A stretch of DNA of 64,000 nt from Acetobacter aceti (GTDB lineage: Bacteria > Pseudomonadota > Alphaproteobacteria > Acetobacterales > Acetobacteraceae), in assembly GCF_002005445.1 (NCBI RefSeq), contig NZ_CP014692.1, positions 1,488,001 to 1,552,000 on the forward strand, given 5' to 3'. Of the stretch, positions 45,192 through 53,996 are shown one piece after another (positions within the stretch are counted from its first letter, which is position 1; each line of letters opens with the position of its first letter). Below the pieces are notes generated by a model, which was given only the letters and a program-made list of their open reading frames with translations, did no database searches and was not told the DNA's origin. A program made the translations under genes and the position numbers.

Positions 45192-46688
45192 TCAGGAAAG
45201 GCGGCTGCGGTGTCTGAAGCTGACAGCTTCGGCAATATGATGCTTGCCAATGAGCCTTGAAGTATCAAAATCAGCGATTGTACGCGAGACACGCAGAAGC
45301 CGGGTAAAGCCCCGGGCTGACAGACGCAGTTTTCTGGCCGCATCCGTCAGCAGCGTTCTGGCGTCATTTTCAAGCTCGAACTGATCTGGGTTGGCTTCAG
45401 CATTGCGGACGCTCTGTCCCCGTTCATGCTGGAAGCTTCGGGCGGCAGCTACCCGGGCCTTTACTGCCGCCGTATTTTCACCGTCTGGCGCCGTCATCAT
45501 GTCAACGGGCGAAAGCGGCTGCATGCTGACCCATAGGTCCACGCGGTCGAGCAACGGGCCGGAAAGACGGTTGAGGTAGTCCTCACCGCACAGGGGCGCT
45601 TTGCGACATTCCCGGCTGGCATCGCCGAGATAACCGCACTTGCAGGGATTCATGGCGGCGACAAGCTGGAAGCGGGCCGGATAGGTGATGTGGGCAGCCG
45701 CACGGGCAATCGTTGTCTGGCCGGTTTCAAGAGGCTGACGCAGGGACTCAAGAGCCTGCCTTGAAAACTCCGGAAGCTCGTCCAGAAAAAGAACTCCGCG
45801 ATGGGCAAGGCTGATTTCACCCGGTTTCGCCTTGGCGCCTCCTCCAATCAAGGCCGGTTGACTGGCGGAGTGGTGAGGGTCACGGAAAGGCGGTCGGCGA
45901 ACCGGTCCTCCATCATCGCTGACAATACCGGCGGCACTGTAAATACGGGTCACGTCCAGAGACTCTGAGGGCGTGAGATCCGGTAGCAGGCCGGGCAGGC
46001 GGGCTGCCAGCATGGACTTCCCGGAACCCGGTGCTCCCGACATAAGAATTGAATGTCCACCAGCCGCCGCGATTTCCAGCGCCCGTCTTGCGACCTCCAT
46101 TCCCTTTACATCCGCCATATCGGGAAACGTGCGAGTGGTTTCATGCCCTGCGGCGAAGACCGGAGGAGACAGGATCTGCTCGCCGCGAAAATGATTGACC
46201 AGTCCGACAAGATCGGGTGCGGCGAGGATTTCGGGGTTTCCCCCAAAGAGAGCTTCGTTTCCCTGAACCGCCGGACAGATCAGGCCCAGTTCCATTTCTG
46301 TCGCACCGAGCGAGGCTGAGATGACATTCGGGACGCGGTTGATGCGGCCATCGAGTGAAAGTTCTCCCAGCGCCGCATAACGCCCGAGTTCCTCTATCGG
46401 GATGATTTCCATCGCCGCCAGTACCGCCAGGGCGATGGGCAGATCAAAATGCGAGCCTTCCTTGAGAAGGTCGGCAGGCACGAGATTGACGAGGATACGT
46501 TTGGGAGGAAGAGCCAGCCCCATGGAAGTCATGGCGGCGCGGACACGTTCTCGCGCTTCGCCGACGGCCTTGTCAGGCAATCCTACAATCAGAAAGGCGG
46601 GAAGGCCGTTCGCGATCTGGACTTCCACCCAGACCGGAATGGCCGTTATCCCTGAAAAAGCAAAAGCACGGACTCGCGTGTTGATCAT
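45192..46688 (-). CDS. comM: YifB/ComM-family Mg-chelatase-like AAA ATPase
   Basis: A 498-residue ATPase. The N-terminal Lon-protease-like domain (about 1-170) precedes the AAA module with Walker A GAPGSGKSM, the GVLFLDELPEF Walker B and the Cys-rich insertion (NPCKCGYLGDASRECR) of YifB proteins. ComM acts in DNA uptake and transformation in some gammaproteobacteria by branch migration; the role here is inferred from the family. Convergent with csbD. Confidence 0.92.
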   Translation of the reverse strand: MINTRVRAFAFSGITAIPVWVEVQIANGLPAFLIVGLPDKAVGEARERVRAAMTSMGLALPPKRILVNLVPADLLKEGSHFDLPIALAVLAAMEIIPIEELGRYAALGELSLDGRINRVPNVISASLGATEMELGLICPAVQGNEALFGGNPEILAAPDLVGLVNHFRGEQILSPPVFAAGHETTRTFPDMADVKGMEVARRALEIAAAGGHSILMSGAPGSGKSMLAARLPGLLPDLTPSESLDVTRIYSAAGIVSDDGGPVRRPPFRDPHHSASQPALIGGGAKAKPGEISLAHRGVLFLDELPEFSRQALESLRQPLETGQTTIARAAAHITYPARFQLVAAMNPCKCGYLGDASRECRKAPLCGEDYLNRLSGPLLDRVDLWVSMQPLSPVDMMTAPDGENTAAVKARVAAARSFQHERGQSVRNAEANPDQFELENDARTLLTDAARKLRLSARGFTRLLRVSRTIADFDTSRLIGKHHIAEAVSFRHRSRLS

Positions 46689-46721
46689 CTGCTTTTTCGT
46701 GACATTTCCTGTCGCAGGGCG

Positions 46722-47975
46722 TCAGGAGCCCTGATAGAGCAGGCGGGCGCGCACGGTGCCTTTCAGGTCACGCAACAGGGACAGCAGATGCATGTCCTTT
46801 TCGTCGCTTCCTCCGGTCTCCGCATCGACCACGACGTATCCGATCTCGCCGTCTGTCTGCAGATACTGGGCCGTGACATTGCAGCCTTCGTTGGAGAAGA
46901 TGTCGTTGATCTTCGACATCACACCGGGAAGGTTGTGGTGCACATGCATGAAACGCGTGCCGCGCGGGCTCTGCGGCAGTTGTACGCTCGGGAAGTTCAC
47001 AGCGCCAAGGGTGGAGCCGATATCCGAGTATTCGACCAGCTTACGGGCGACTTCCACGCCGATACGCTCCTGCGCCTCCACTGTCGAACCGCCGATATGT
47101 GGGGAGAGAATGACATTCTCAAGCCCACGCAGCGGAGAGACGAACTCATCACCGGCCACTTTCGGCTCGACCGGGAACACGTCGATGGCGGCGCCCAGGA
47201 GATGGCCGGATTTCAGGGCTTCGGCCGCCGCATCAAGATCGACCACGTTGCCGCGTGCGTTGTTGATGAGGAAGGAGCCGGCCTTCATCTGACGGATCTG
47301 CTCGGGGCCGATCATGTTCTTCGTGCCGGGCAACTGAGGAACGTGAAGGCTGACGACATCACTTTCGGACAGAAGCGTCTCAAGCGTGTCGCAGGCCGTG
47401 GCGTTGCCGTGCGGCAGCTTGTCGACGACGTCGAAATAGAGGACGCGCATGCCGAAGGCTTCGGCCAGAACCGAAAGCTGGGAGCCGATCGAACCATAGC
47501 CGACAATACCGAGCGTCTTGCCGCGGACTTCCCAGCTATTGGTGGCCGACTTGTCCCATTTACCGTCGTGGCAGCCAATGGAACGCGGGAAAATGCGGCG
47601 CATCAGCATCACGATCTCACCCATCACCAGTTCGGCAACGGAGCGCGTATTGCTGTAGGGCGCGTTGAAAACGGGAATTGCGAGTTCACGGGCAGCGTCG
47701 AGATCTACCTGATTCGTCCCGATGCAGAAACAGCCGATGGCGAAAAGACGGTCGGCAGATTCGAGAACTTCGCGGGTCAGTTGCGTGCGGGAGCGGATAC
47801 CCACCACATGCACACCCTCAAGGGCTTCTTTCAGGGCGTGGCCTTCAAGGGCGCCCTTGTGCCGGGTGACGCTCTCATAGCCACTGGCTTTCAGGAGTGC
47901 GACAGCACTGTCGTGCACGCCCTCAAGAAGCAGGATGCGGATTTTGTCCTTCGGGAGGGACAGATGAGGAGTCAT
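46722..47975 (-). CDS. serA: D-3-phosphoglycerate dehydrogenase
   Basis: First enzyme of serine synthesis; oxidises 3-phosphoglycerate to phosphohydroxypyruvate. Motifs: GCFCIGTNQVDLDAA, NAD-binding GIVGYGSIGSQLSVLAEAFGM (Rossmann), NNARGNVVDL and catalytic His in ILSPHIGGST. The C-terminal ACT domain (IPGVMSKINDIF-type: LPGVMSKINDIFSN) gives end-product control. Length 417 fits the E. coli-type enzyme. Followed at 46722 by comM on the same strand 33 bp away. Confidence 0.95.
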   Translation of the reverse strand: MTPHLSLPKDKIRILLLEGVHDSAVALLKASGYESVTRHKGALEGHALKEALEGVHVVGIRSRTQLTREVLESADRLFAIGCFCIGTNQVDLDAARELAIPVFNAPYSNTRSVAELVMGEIVMLMRRIFPRSIGCHDGKWDKSATNSWEVRGKTLGIVGYGSIGSQLSVLAEAFGMRVLYFDVVDKLPHGNATACDTLETLLSESDVVSLHVPQLPGTKNMIGPEQIRQMKAGSFLINNARGNVVDLDAAAEALKSGHLLGAAIDVFPVEPKVAGDEFVSPLRGLENVILSPHIGGSTVEAQERIGVEVARKLVEYSDIGSTLGAVNFPSVQLPQSPRGTRFMHVHHNLPGVMSKINDIFSNEGCNVTAQYLQTDGEIGYVVVDAETGGSDEKDMHLLSLLRDLKGTVRARLLYQGS

Positions 47976-48088
47976 TCAGTTCGCTCGTGCTGTTAAAGCG
48001 GCCCCGGCCAGATTGGCATTGCCCGGAGCAGCTTGATTTGTGCCTGCGGGATCATGGGAAATCCTCACGGACAAAGCATCCAGACGAA

Positions 48089-48106
48089 GTTGCCGGGGAA
48101 GGCAAC
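48089..48106 (-). promoter_or_regulatory. Leader hairpin upstream of serA
   Basis: GTTGCC/GGCAAC with a six-base loop lies about 115 bp upstream of the serA ATG on its strand, within a 220-bp gap. A conserved leader RNA motif (serC) has been reported upstream of serine genes in Alphaproteobacteria, and this could be related; the match is not established by eye. Confidence 0.3.
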
Positions 48107-48195
48107 CTAACGGGTGCGCCCTCATAGCACGTTTCCCACGAAGCGGAAATTAACCTGCACGGGGCGTCCCGAAGGTGTGTGAAAACGAGTGTTGT

Positions 48196-48996
48196 TCAGG
48201 AACGAAGGCAGGCAACTGCGGCTTCGTGAAGCGCCCTGTTGCCGGTGGCGAGGACGGTGCGGTCCCCGTCGTGACGCAATGTCTGGCCATTCCAGTCGGT
48301 CATGACGCCACCGGCGCCTTCCACGACGGGAACCAGAGCGCTCCAGTCCCATGGCTTCATGTCGCACTCCGCGATGACATCGATATGCCCGCCAGCCAGC
48401 AGACCATAAGCGTAGCAGTCGCCTCCCCAGCTGACCCGCTTGGCGGCGGCTTTCAGCCTGCTCCATACCGGACGGGGCGCGTCTTCCAGCATTTCAGGCG
48501 AGGTGCAGGAGAGATCGGCGTCGCCCAGACTGCTGCATGGACGGGTCGTGGCAGGCGTAAAAACGGACTGTTCACCGAATCCGGAGCGAAACAGTGTCGG
48601 GCGACCTTCTACACCGATCCAGCGCTCGCCGGTGACGGGCTGGTCGATGATGCCGATGATCGGCTTGTCCTCGAAGGAAAGGGAAATCAGCGTGCCGAAC
48701 GTCGGGCGTCCCGTGATGAAGGCGCGGGTGCCATCGATGGGATCGAGCGTCCACTGATAGGCGCTGGTACCCTCTTGCAGACCAAACTCCTCTCCCAGAA
48801 TCGCGTGGTCAGGATGCAACTCCGCAAGCTGGGCGCGCATGACCCGTTCCGCCATCCTGTCGGCGATGGTGACCGGGCTTTCATCGCTTTTGTCGGAGGC
48901 GGCGAGACGGGAGCGGAAGAAGGGGCGGATGACGGTCCCGGCCACGTCTGCGAGCGCGTGAGCCGTCCGGAGAAACTGGTCGAGATCGTGGGGCAT
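48196..48996 (-). CDS. hisN: Histidinol-phosphatase, inositol-monophosphatase family
   Basis: Dephosphorylates histidinol phosphate in histidine synthesis, as the alternative HisN. The 266-residue protein has the metal-site motifs GEEFG, DPIDGTRAFITGRP and WDWSALVPVVEGAGG of the IMPase fold. An inositol-monophosphatase function is the alternative; sequence close to HisN supports the former. Upstream lies a cytochrome c gene, 36 bp away on the same strand. Confidence 0.84.
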   Translation of the reverse strand: MPHDLDQFLRTAHALADVAGTVIRPFFRSRLAASDKSDESPVTIADRMAERVMRAQLAELHPDHAILGEEFGLQEGTSAYQWTLDPIDGTRAFITGRPTFGTLISLSFEDKPIIGIIDQPVTGERWIGVEGRPTLFRSGFGEQSVFTPATTRPCSSLGDADLSCTSPEMLEDAPRPVWSRLKAAAKRVSWGGDCYAYGLLAGGHIDVIAECDMKPWDWSALVPVVEGAGGVMTDWNGQTLRHDGDRTVLATGNRALHEAAVACLRS

Positions 48997-49032
48997 GGGT
49001 GGATTCCGTTCTGGTTGAGGGATGTTTTTCTG

Positions 49033-49503
49033 TCAGTGCAGGGTTTTGAGCCACGCGATGATATTGGCGCGTTCGGCGACGTCAGGCAGGCCGCGAAATG
49101 ACATGCGGGTGCCGGGACTGAAGGCGGCCGGATTTCGCAGCCAGGCGTTCAGTCGGGCGTCGTCCCACTGACCATCAAGAGAGGTGAGACCGGTGGAGTA
49201 GGCGTAGCCCGGCTGTCTGCCGATGGGGCGGCCATACACGCCGAACAGGGAAGGCCCGGCGGAGTCCTGCGCGGACGGCGTGAAGCTGTGACAGCGGGAG
49301 CAGGTGGCATTGGCCAGAGTGGCGCCGTTTTCGACATTACCTGTGGGAAGCGGTGCGGCAGGGTCGTTTTCCGCTGTAACAATAAGGGGTCGAGCGGGGA
49401 GACGGTCCGGGATCACCATTGACCCTGTGAGCCACGACGCCCCCATCATCACCGCGACGACAAGGATGACAAAAGCCCCACGATTGGCTGCCGCGAAGTT
49501 CAT
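49033..49503 (-). CDS. Membrane-anchored c-type cytochrome
   Basis: A 156-residue mono-heme cytochrome c. Residues about 10-30 form an uncleaved membrane anchor, and CSRCH (68-72) with a later GTRMSF Met ligand (M134) build a class I cytochrome of the CycM/c552 type. It would carry electrons from the bc1 complex or a dehydrogenase to an oxidase. Divergent from kdsB across 180 bp; hisN follows downstream. Confidence 0.88.
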   Translation of the reverse strand: MNFAAANRGAFVILVVAVMMGASWLTGSMVIPDRLPARPLIVTAENDPAAPLPTGNVENGATLANATCSRCHSFTPSAQDSAGPSLFGVYGRPIGRQPGYAYSTGLTSLDGQWDDARLNAWLRNPAAFSPGTRMSFRGLPDVAERANIIAWLKTLH

Positions 49504-49683
49504 TGGTGGCGGAGCGTCCCTGTATGCCGCTCCGAAGCTGCCGGAAAAAACACTGCCGGACAGGCGTTTCGGGGCGCAGTTGCGTCAATCGACTGTCTTT
49601 CCTAGAGTGCGCTCCGCTTCATGTGAAGCCATCGGCTGAATACACGCCGTTTTCTCCCACTCTTCAGGTTTCCATACGCTGCA

Positions 49684-50427
49684 ATGATCAGCCCGATCGT
49701 CATCATTCCCGCCCGCATGGCGTCCTCACGTCTGCCGGGTAAACCGATGGCCGACATTGCGGGACGCCCCATGATTCTTCATGTGCTCGAACGCGCTCGG
49801 ATGGCAGCGGTCGGGCGTGTGGTCGTAGCGGCTGCCGAGCAGGAAATCGTCGATGTGGTGAGGCAGGCTGGCGCTGAGGCGGTTCTGACCGATCCTGATC
49901 TGGCGTCCGGTTCTGACCGTGTTCACGCAGCCCTGCGTGAGGTCGATCCGACCGGCGAGCATGATGTCATCGTCAATCTTCAGGGAGATCTGCCGGGACT
50001 GGACCCGATGACGCTTCAGGCGGCTCTGCTTCCGTTGCAGGATACGGCGACGGACATCGGCACGCTGGTCGCGCCGATAACAGAAGAGCGTGAAGCGCAG
50101 GCTGAGTCGGTGGTCAAGGTGGCCTGCGCGTTTGTCTCTGACGACGTGCAGAGCACACGGGCGCTGTATTTTTCCCGGTCCTGCATTCCGTGGGGCGCAG
50201 GGGCGTTGTGGCATCATATCGGGGTCTATGCGTGGCGTCGTCAGGCGCTTGAGCGTTTTGTCGCTCTGCCGGAGTCTCCGCTGGAAAAGAGAGAGCGTCT
50301 GGAGCAGTTGCGGGCCTTGGAAAACGGCATGATTATCGGGTGTTCGCGCGTGGAGAAAGCGCCGTTCGGTGTCGATACGCCGGATGATCTGGAAAGAGCG
50401 CGTCGGATTTTGGGAGAACAGTTGTGA
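49684..50427 (+). CDS. kdsB: 3-deoxy-manno-octulosonate cytidylyltransferase
   Basis: Makes CMP-KDO for lipid A-core assembly. N-terminal PARMASSRLPGKPMADI block and the later QGDLPGLDP motif bind CTP and metal; 247 residues. Its TGA overlaps the pheA GTG by four bases, so the two are coupled even though they serve different pathways. Confidence 0.95.
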   Translation: MISPIVIIPARMASSRLPGKPMADIAGRPMILHVLERARMAAVGRVVVAAAEQEIVDVVRQAGAEAVLTDPDLASGSDRVHAALREVDPTGEHDVIVNLQGDLPGLDPMTLQAALLPLQDTATDIGTLVAPITEEREAQAESVVKVACAFVSDDVQSTRALYFSRSCIPWGAGALWHHIGVYAWRRQALERFVALPESPLEKRERLEQLRALENGMIIGCSRVEKAPFGVDTPDDLERARRILGEQL

Positions 50428-51290
50428 CGGTCGGACACTCGCACGGGCGGATCGCCTTTCAGGGACGCCCCGGAGCCTATTCCGACCTCGCCTGCCGCAC
50501 GGCCTATCCCGGCTGGACGACTGTTCCCTGCGAGACCTTTGCCGGTGCGATTTCCACCGTTCATGAGGGCGGGGCGGAACTGGCGATGCTGGCCTGTGAA
50601 AATAATCTCGCCGGTCGTGTGCCTGATATTCATGCGCTGCTCCCGGAAGCCGGTCTCCACATTGTCGGCGAGCATTTCCAGAGAGTTGAGCATTGTCTGA
50701 TGGGTGTGCCGGGCGCGACACTGGAGCAGGCACGCAAGGTCCACACGCACCCGATGGCGCTGGGGCAGGTCAGGGGGGTCATCAAGGATCTGCATCTTAC
50801 GCCGGTCGCAGAGTTCGATACAGCCGGTGCAGCCGAGATGGTTGCGAAATGGGGACGTTCCGAAGATGTGGCTGTGGCCTCGGAACTGGCTGCCGAACTG
50901 CATGGTCTGACGATCTTGCGGCGCAATGTGGAAGACGCCAGGCACAACACGACCCGTTTCTATATTGCCGCCCGCGAGCCGTTGCCCTTGCCCGAAGACA
51001 GGCCGGTCATGACCACGGTCCTGTTCAATGTCCGCAATGAACCGGGCGCTCTCTACAAGGTGTTGGGCGGATTTGCGACCAACGGCGTCAACATGACCCG
51101 TCTTGAGAGCTACATGCTTGACGGATCGTTCGCGGCGACCCAATTCCTGCTGGATGTGGAAGGACGACCTGACAGGCCGAACCTGAAGCAGGCGCTGGCG
51201 GAACTGGAATTCTTTTCCGCGAGTTTCCGTATTCTCGGGGTCTATCCCCAGTCGCCTTTCCGGCAGTTGAAGAAAACGGGGATGGCCTGA
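50424..51290 (+). CDS. pheA: Prephenate dehydratase
   Basis: Converts prephenate to phenylpyruvate for phenylalanine synthesis. The 288-residue monofunctional enzyme has the catalytic segment ENNLAGRVPDIHALL, the Thr-Arg-Phe motif TTRFYI, and a C-terminal ACT domain (NEPGALYKVLGGFATNGVNMTRLES) for feedback inhibition. It begins with GTG overlapping the kdsB stop. There is no chorismate mutase domain. Confidence 0.95.
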   Translation: MTVGHSHGRIAFQGRPGAYSDLACRTAYPGWTTVPCETFAGAISTVHEGGAELAMLACENNLAGRVPDIHALLPEAGLHIVGEHFQRVEHCLMGVPGATLEQARKVHTHPMALGQVRGVIKDLHLTPVAEFDTAGAAEMVAKWGRSEDVAVASELAAELHGLTILRRNVEDARHNTTRFYIAAREPLPLPEDRPVMTTVLFNVRNEPGALYKVLGGFATNGVNMTRLESYMLDGSFAATQFLLDVEGRPDRPNLKQALAELEFFSASFRILGVYPQSPFRQLKKTGMA

Positions 51291-51364
51291 CAGTTTCCAT
51301 CATTCGTGGCATACCGACCGTCACACCTGAGTTTTGCAGCGTCGGACGACAAGAAGAAAAGCCA

Positions 51365-52258
51365 ATGACCGAAGCCATGTTCACGGGGGCGATTACGGCC
51401 CTCATCACACCGATGAATCGCGATGGCTCGCTCGACCTTCCGGCCTTTGACCGGCTTGTCGAATGGCAGATTGCTGAGGGAATTTCCGGTCTTGTGCCTG
51501 TCGGCACGACCGGTGAGAGTCCCACCCTGTCCCATGAGGAGCATCACACGATCGTCGAGCGGACGGTGCATGCGTCAGCAGGACGTGTGCCTGTCATTGC
51601 AGGTGCTGGTTCAAACAGCACGGCGGAAGCGGTTGATCTCGCAAAGCATGCGGAATCCGCCGGTGCGTCTGCGGTTCTGGTGGTTTCGCCTTATTACAAC
51701 AAGCCGACGCAGGAAGGACTTTACCGGCATTTCACGGCTGTTGCCGATTCGATCAGCATTCCGGTTGTGCTCTACAATATCCCCGGCCGCTCCGTGGTTG
51801 ATATTTCCGTCGAGACGACGGCACGTCTCGCCGCACATGGCAACATTGTCGGCGTGAAGGACGCGACGGCCAATCTGCTGCGCCCGCTTCAGGTGCGTCG
51901 CGCCGTGACGAACAAATATTTCAACCAGCTGTCCGGTGAAGACGGCACGGCTGTGTCTTTCCTCGCGGCCGGGGGGGATGGCTGCATCAGTGTATCGTCC
52001 AATATCGCACCTGCGTTCTGCTCGAAGGTTCAGAGGCTATGGCGGGAAGGGCAGGTGAAGGAGGCCATGTCACTTCAGGATCGTCTGCTGCCGGTTCATG
52101 ATGCGATGTTCTGTGAAACGAGTCCCGGTCCGGTGAAATATGCTGCTTCGCTGCTTGGGCTGGCGGGCGAGACCTGTCGTTTGCCGATTGTTCCGGTTTC
52201 GGATGAGACACGCGCCACAGTTCGGGCGGCTCTGACGGAAGCAGGGCTGCTGGGCTGA
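51365..52258 (+). CDS. dapA: 4-hydroxy-tetrahydrodipicolinate synthase
   Basis: Condenses pyruvate with aspartate semialdehyde at the start of the diaminopimelate/lysine branch. Motifs GTTGESPTLSHEEH, VSPYYNKPTQEGLYRHF (catalytic Tyr) and GVKDATANL (Schiff-base Lys) are present; 297 residues fit DapA. RBS AGAAGAAAAG precedes the ATG at 51365. smpB follows after two bases. Confidence 0.96.
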   Translation: MTEAMFTGAITALITPMNRDGSLDLPAFDRLVEWQIAEGISGLVPVGTTGESPTLSHEEHHTIVERTVHASAGRVPVIAGAGSNSTAEAVDLAKHAESAGASAVLVVSPYYNKPTQEGLYRHFTAVADSISIPVVLYNIPGRSVVDISVETTARLAAHGNIVGVKDATANLLRPLQVRRAVTNKYFNQLSGEDGTAVSFLAAGGDGCISVSSNIAPAFCSKVQRLWREGQVKEAMSLQDRLLPVHDAMFCETSPGPVKYAASLLGLAGETCRLPIVPVSDETRATVRAALTEAGLLG

Positions 52259-52260
52259 TT

Positions 52261-52755
52261 ATGGCAAAGGCAGCGAAGAAGTCTGGTCTGATTTCGCACG
52301 GTATTGCCGCGCAGAATAAAAAAGGCCGCTTCAATTATACCATTATTGATACGATTGAAGCCGGGATTGTTCTGAAAGGACCGGAGGTCAAGAGCCTGCG
52401 GTTCGGTCGGGCGACGATCACGGAAGCCTATGCGGGTGAACGCAACGGAGAGATCTGGCTCTTCAACAGTTACATCCCGGAATATCAGGGCGGCGTGCTA
52501 TCACGCTTCGACTCGCGTGCGCCGCGCAAACTGCTTCTGCATGCCAAGCAGGTTGATCGTCTGCTGGGTGAAGTTGCTCGGGACGGAATCAGTCTCGTGC
52601 CGCTGGATATCCACTTCAATGCTCGTGGACTGGCCAAGATCACACTGGGGATCGGGCAGGGGCGGAAGAAGGAAGATAAGCGTCACGCCATTGCGGAACG
52701 CGACTGGCAGCGCGACAAGGCGCGGCTCATGAGGAACAAGGGACGCGATTACTGA
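52261..52755 (+). CDS. smpB: SsrA-binding protein SmpB
   Basis: Binds tmRNA for rescue of stalled ribosomes. GIAAQNKKGRFNYTIIDTIEAG, the GPEVKSLRFGRATITEAYA block and the basic tail (RDKARLMRNKGRDY) are typical. Length 164. It starts two bases after dapA, and a bidirectional terminator follows. Confidence 0.95.
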   Translation: MAKAAKKSGLISHGIAAQNKKGRFNYTIIDTIEAGIVLKGPEVKSLRFGRATITEAYAGERNGEIWLFNSYIPEYQGGVLSRFDSRAPRKLLLHAKQVDRLLGEVARDGISLVPLDIHFNARGLAKITLGIGQGRKKEDKRHAIAERDWQRDKARLMRNKGRDY

Positions 52756-52780
52756 GTTTGCCCTTATTTGTTCGCACATA

Positions 52781-52817
52781 AAAACACCGCCGTCTCAATG
52801 AGATCGGCGGTGTTTTT
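52781..52817. terminator. Bidirectional terminator between smpB and cold-shock gene
   Basis: ACACCGCCG(T)CTC pairs with GAG(A)CGGCGGTGT around an AAT loop; a run of As on the left and of Ts on the right make it work on both strands. It serves smpB on the plus strand and the cold-shock gene on the minus strand. Confidence 0.85.
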
Positions 52818-52860
52818 ATGGAGAGACGTCTGTTTTCACAGACGCCTTTTCCGTTCGGGA

Positions 52861-53586
52861 TCAGTCAAAAGAGACTTCAGCAGCCTCTGGACCCTTCTGG
52901 CCCTGAACGACCTTCACGTTGGTGCTCTGACCTTCGTTCAGCGTCTGAACGCCTGAGCGCTCCAGAGCAGAAGCATGAACGAAGATGTCCTTGCCGCCGC
53001 TTTCCGGCGTGATGAAGCCGAAGCCTTTGGTGGCGTTATACCACTTCACGATGCCGCGGATGTCTTCAGCACCAGACAGATCGGGAGCCGGACGAGGCGA
53101 GCGACCACCACCAAACCCACCGGCCTGACGCGGAGCGCCGAAACCACCGGACTGACGCGGACGCTCTGGCTGAGCGGTGCTTTCGTCAACGGAAACCACT
53201 TCAGCAACCTGACGGCCTTTCGGACCCTGTCCGATACGGACCTGGAGCGTGGCGCCGGGGCTGACACTGTCGTGACCAGCCTGCGAAAGTGCGTTGGCAT
53301 GAAGGAATACGTCACCTGAGCCATCGGCGAGTTCGACAAAGCCGAAGCCTTTCTCGCCATTGAACCACTTAACGGTGGCTTCAATTTCCGGTCCGGATGC
53401 GATCACCTGCGGCCCTGCTGCCCGACGGGGCGCTCCATAGCCACCACTGTTGCCACCGCGGTCACCGCCACCACCATAAGGGGATGAGTTTCCACGATCA
53501 TATGGCGACGGAGCGCTCATGAAATCATCGTCAAATCCGCCGCGGCGGGGGGAGCGGGAGCTGCGGTCGGTCCTGTTACTTCTCAA
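52861..53586 (-). CDS. Tandem cold-shock-domain protein
   Basis: A 241-residue RNA/DNA-binding protein with two cold-shock domains: about 70-135 (VKWFNGEKGFGFVEL, GDVFLHANAL) and about 175-240 (VKWYNATKGFGFITPESGGKD, FVHASAL). Both keep RNP1/RNP2 aromatic residues. A Gly/Arg-rich N-terminus (FDDDFMSAPSPYDRGNSSPY) and Pro/Gly-rich linker surround them. Tandem CSD proteins are usual in Alphaproteobacteria; the role is chaperoning RNA. A long 5' leader may confer regulation. Confidence 0.93.
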   Translation of the reverse strand: MRSNRTDRSSRSPRRGGFDDDFMSAPSPYDRGNSSPYGGGGDRGGNSGGYGAPRRAAGPQVIASGPEIEATVKWFNGEKGFGFVELADGSGDVFLHANALSQAGHDSVSPGATLQVRIGQGPKGRQVAEVVSVDESTAQPERPRQSGGFGAPRQAGGFGGGRSPRPAPDLSGAEDIRGIVKWYNATKGFGFITPESGGKDIFVHASALERSGVQTLNEGQSTNVKVVQGQKGPEAAEVSFD

Positions 53587-53996
53587 CGGTCTTGATCCCG
53601 AGGTCTGACTGGCGAAATTTTTGAATCGCCCTGTGAATAAAACCGGGTCGGGAGAAACAGCGCCCCAGATACGGTGCTCTGTTTTGATGTACGATGTCTC
53701 ATCCTGGGTCCGGCGCCCATGCCGCCGAGAGGCGGTCTGGACAGGAAGAAGAAAAGCATAAGGACAGAGGCGAACGCTACTGCCTTTTTGCGAATTTACC
53801 CTTCCTTGGGATGAATTTCTTGCAACGATAGCCTTTCCGTGGCTCCGAAACCGAAAAAACAGCCTTATCAGGTCTCAGGTAAACACGAAAACGTGAGATT
53901 TCAGAGGCGAAATAGGAGAGGGGGGTTTTGTATTGACATTTTTCGAGGCACACACGGAGAAGAACTGACAAATCATACCGTTTGCGATGAGCGGTC
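53587..53996. other. Divergent promoter region of cold-shock and LpxR-like genes
   Basis: About 410 bp. It would hold the 5' leader and promoter of the cold-shock gene and the promoter of the outer-membrane protein. TTGACA at 53933-53938 is a possible -35 on the plus strand, without a good -10 at the usual spacing. A 73-codon frame on the plus strand (53839-54060) is not credible as a gene. Confidence 0.45.
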
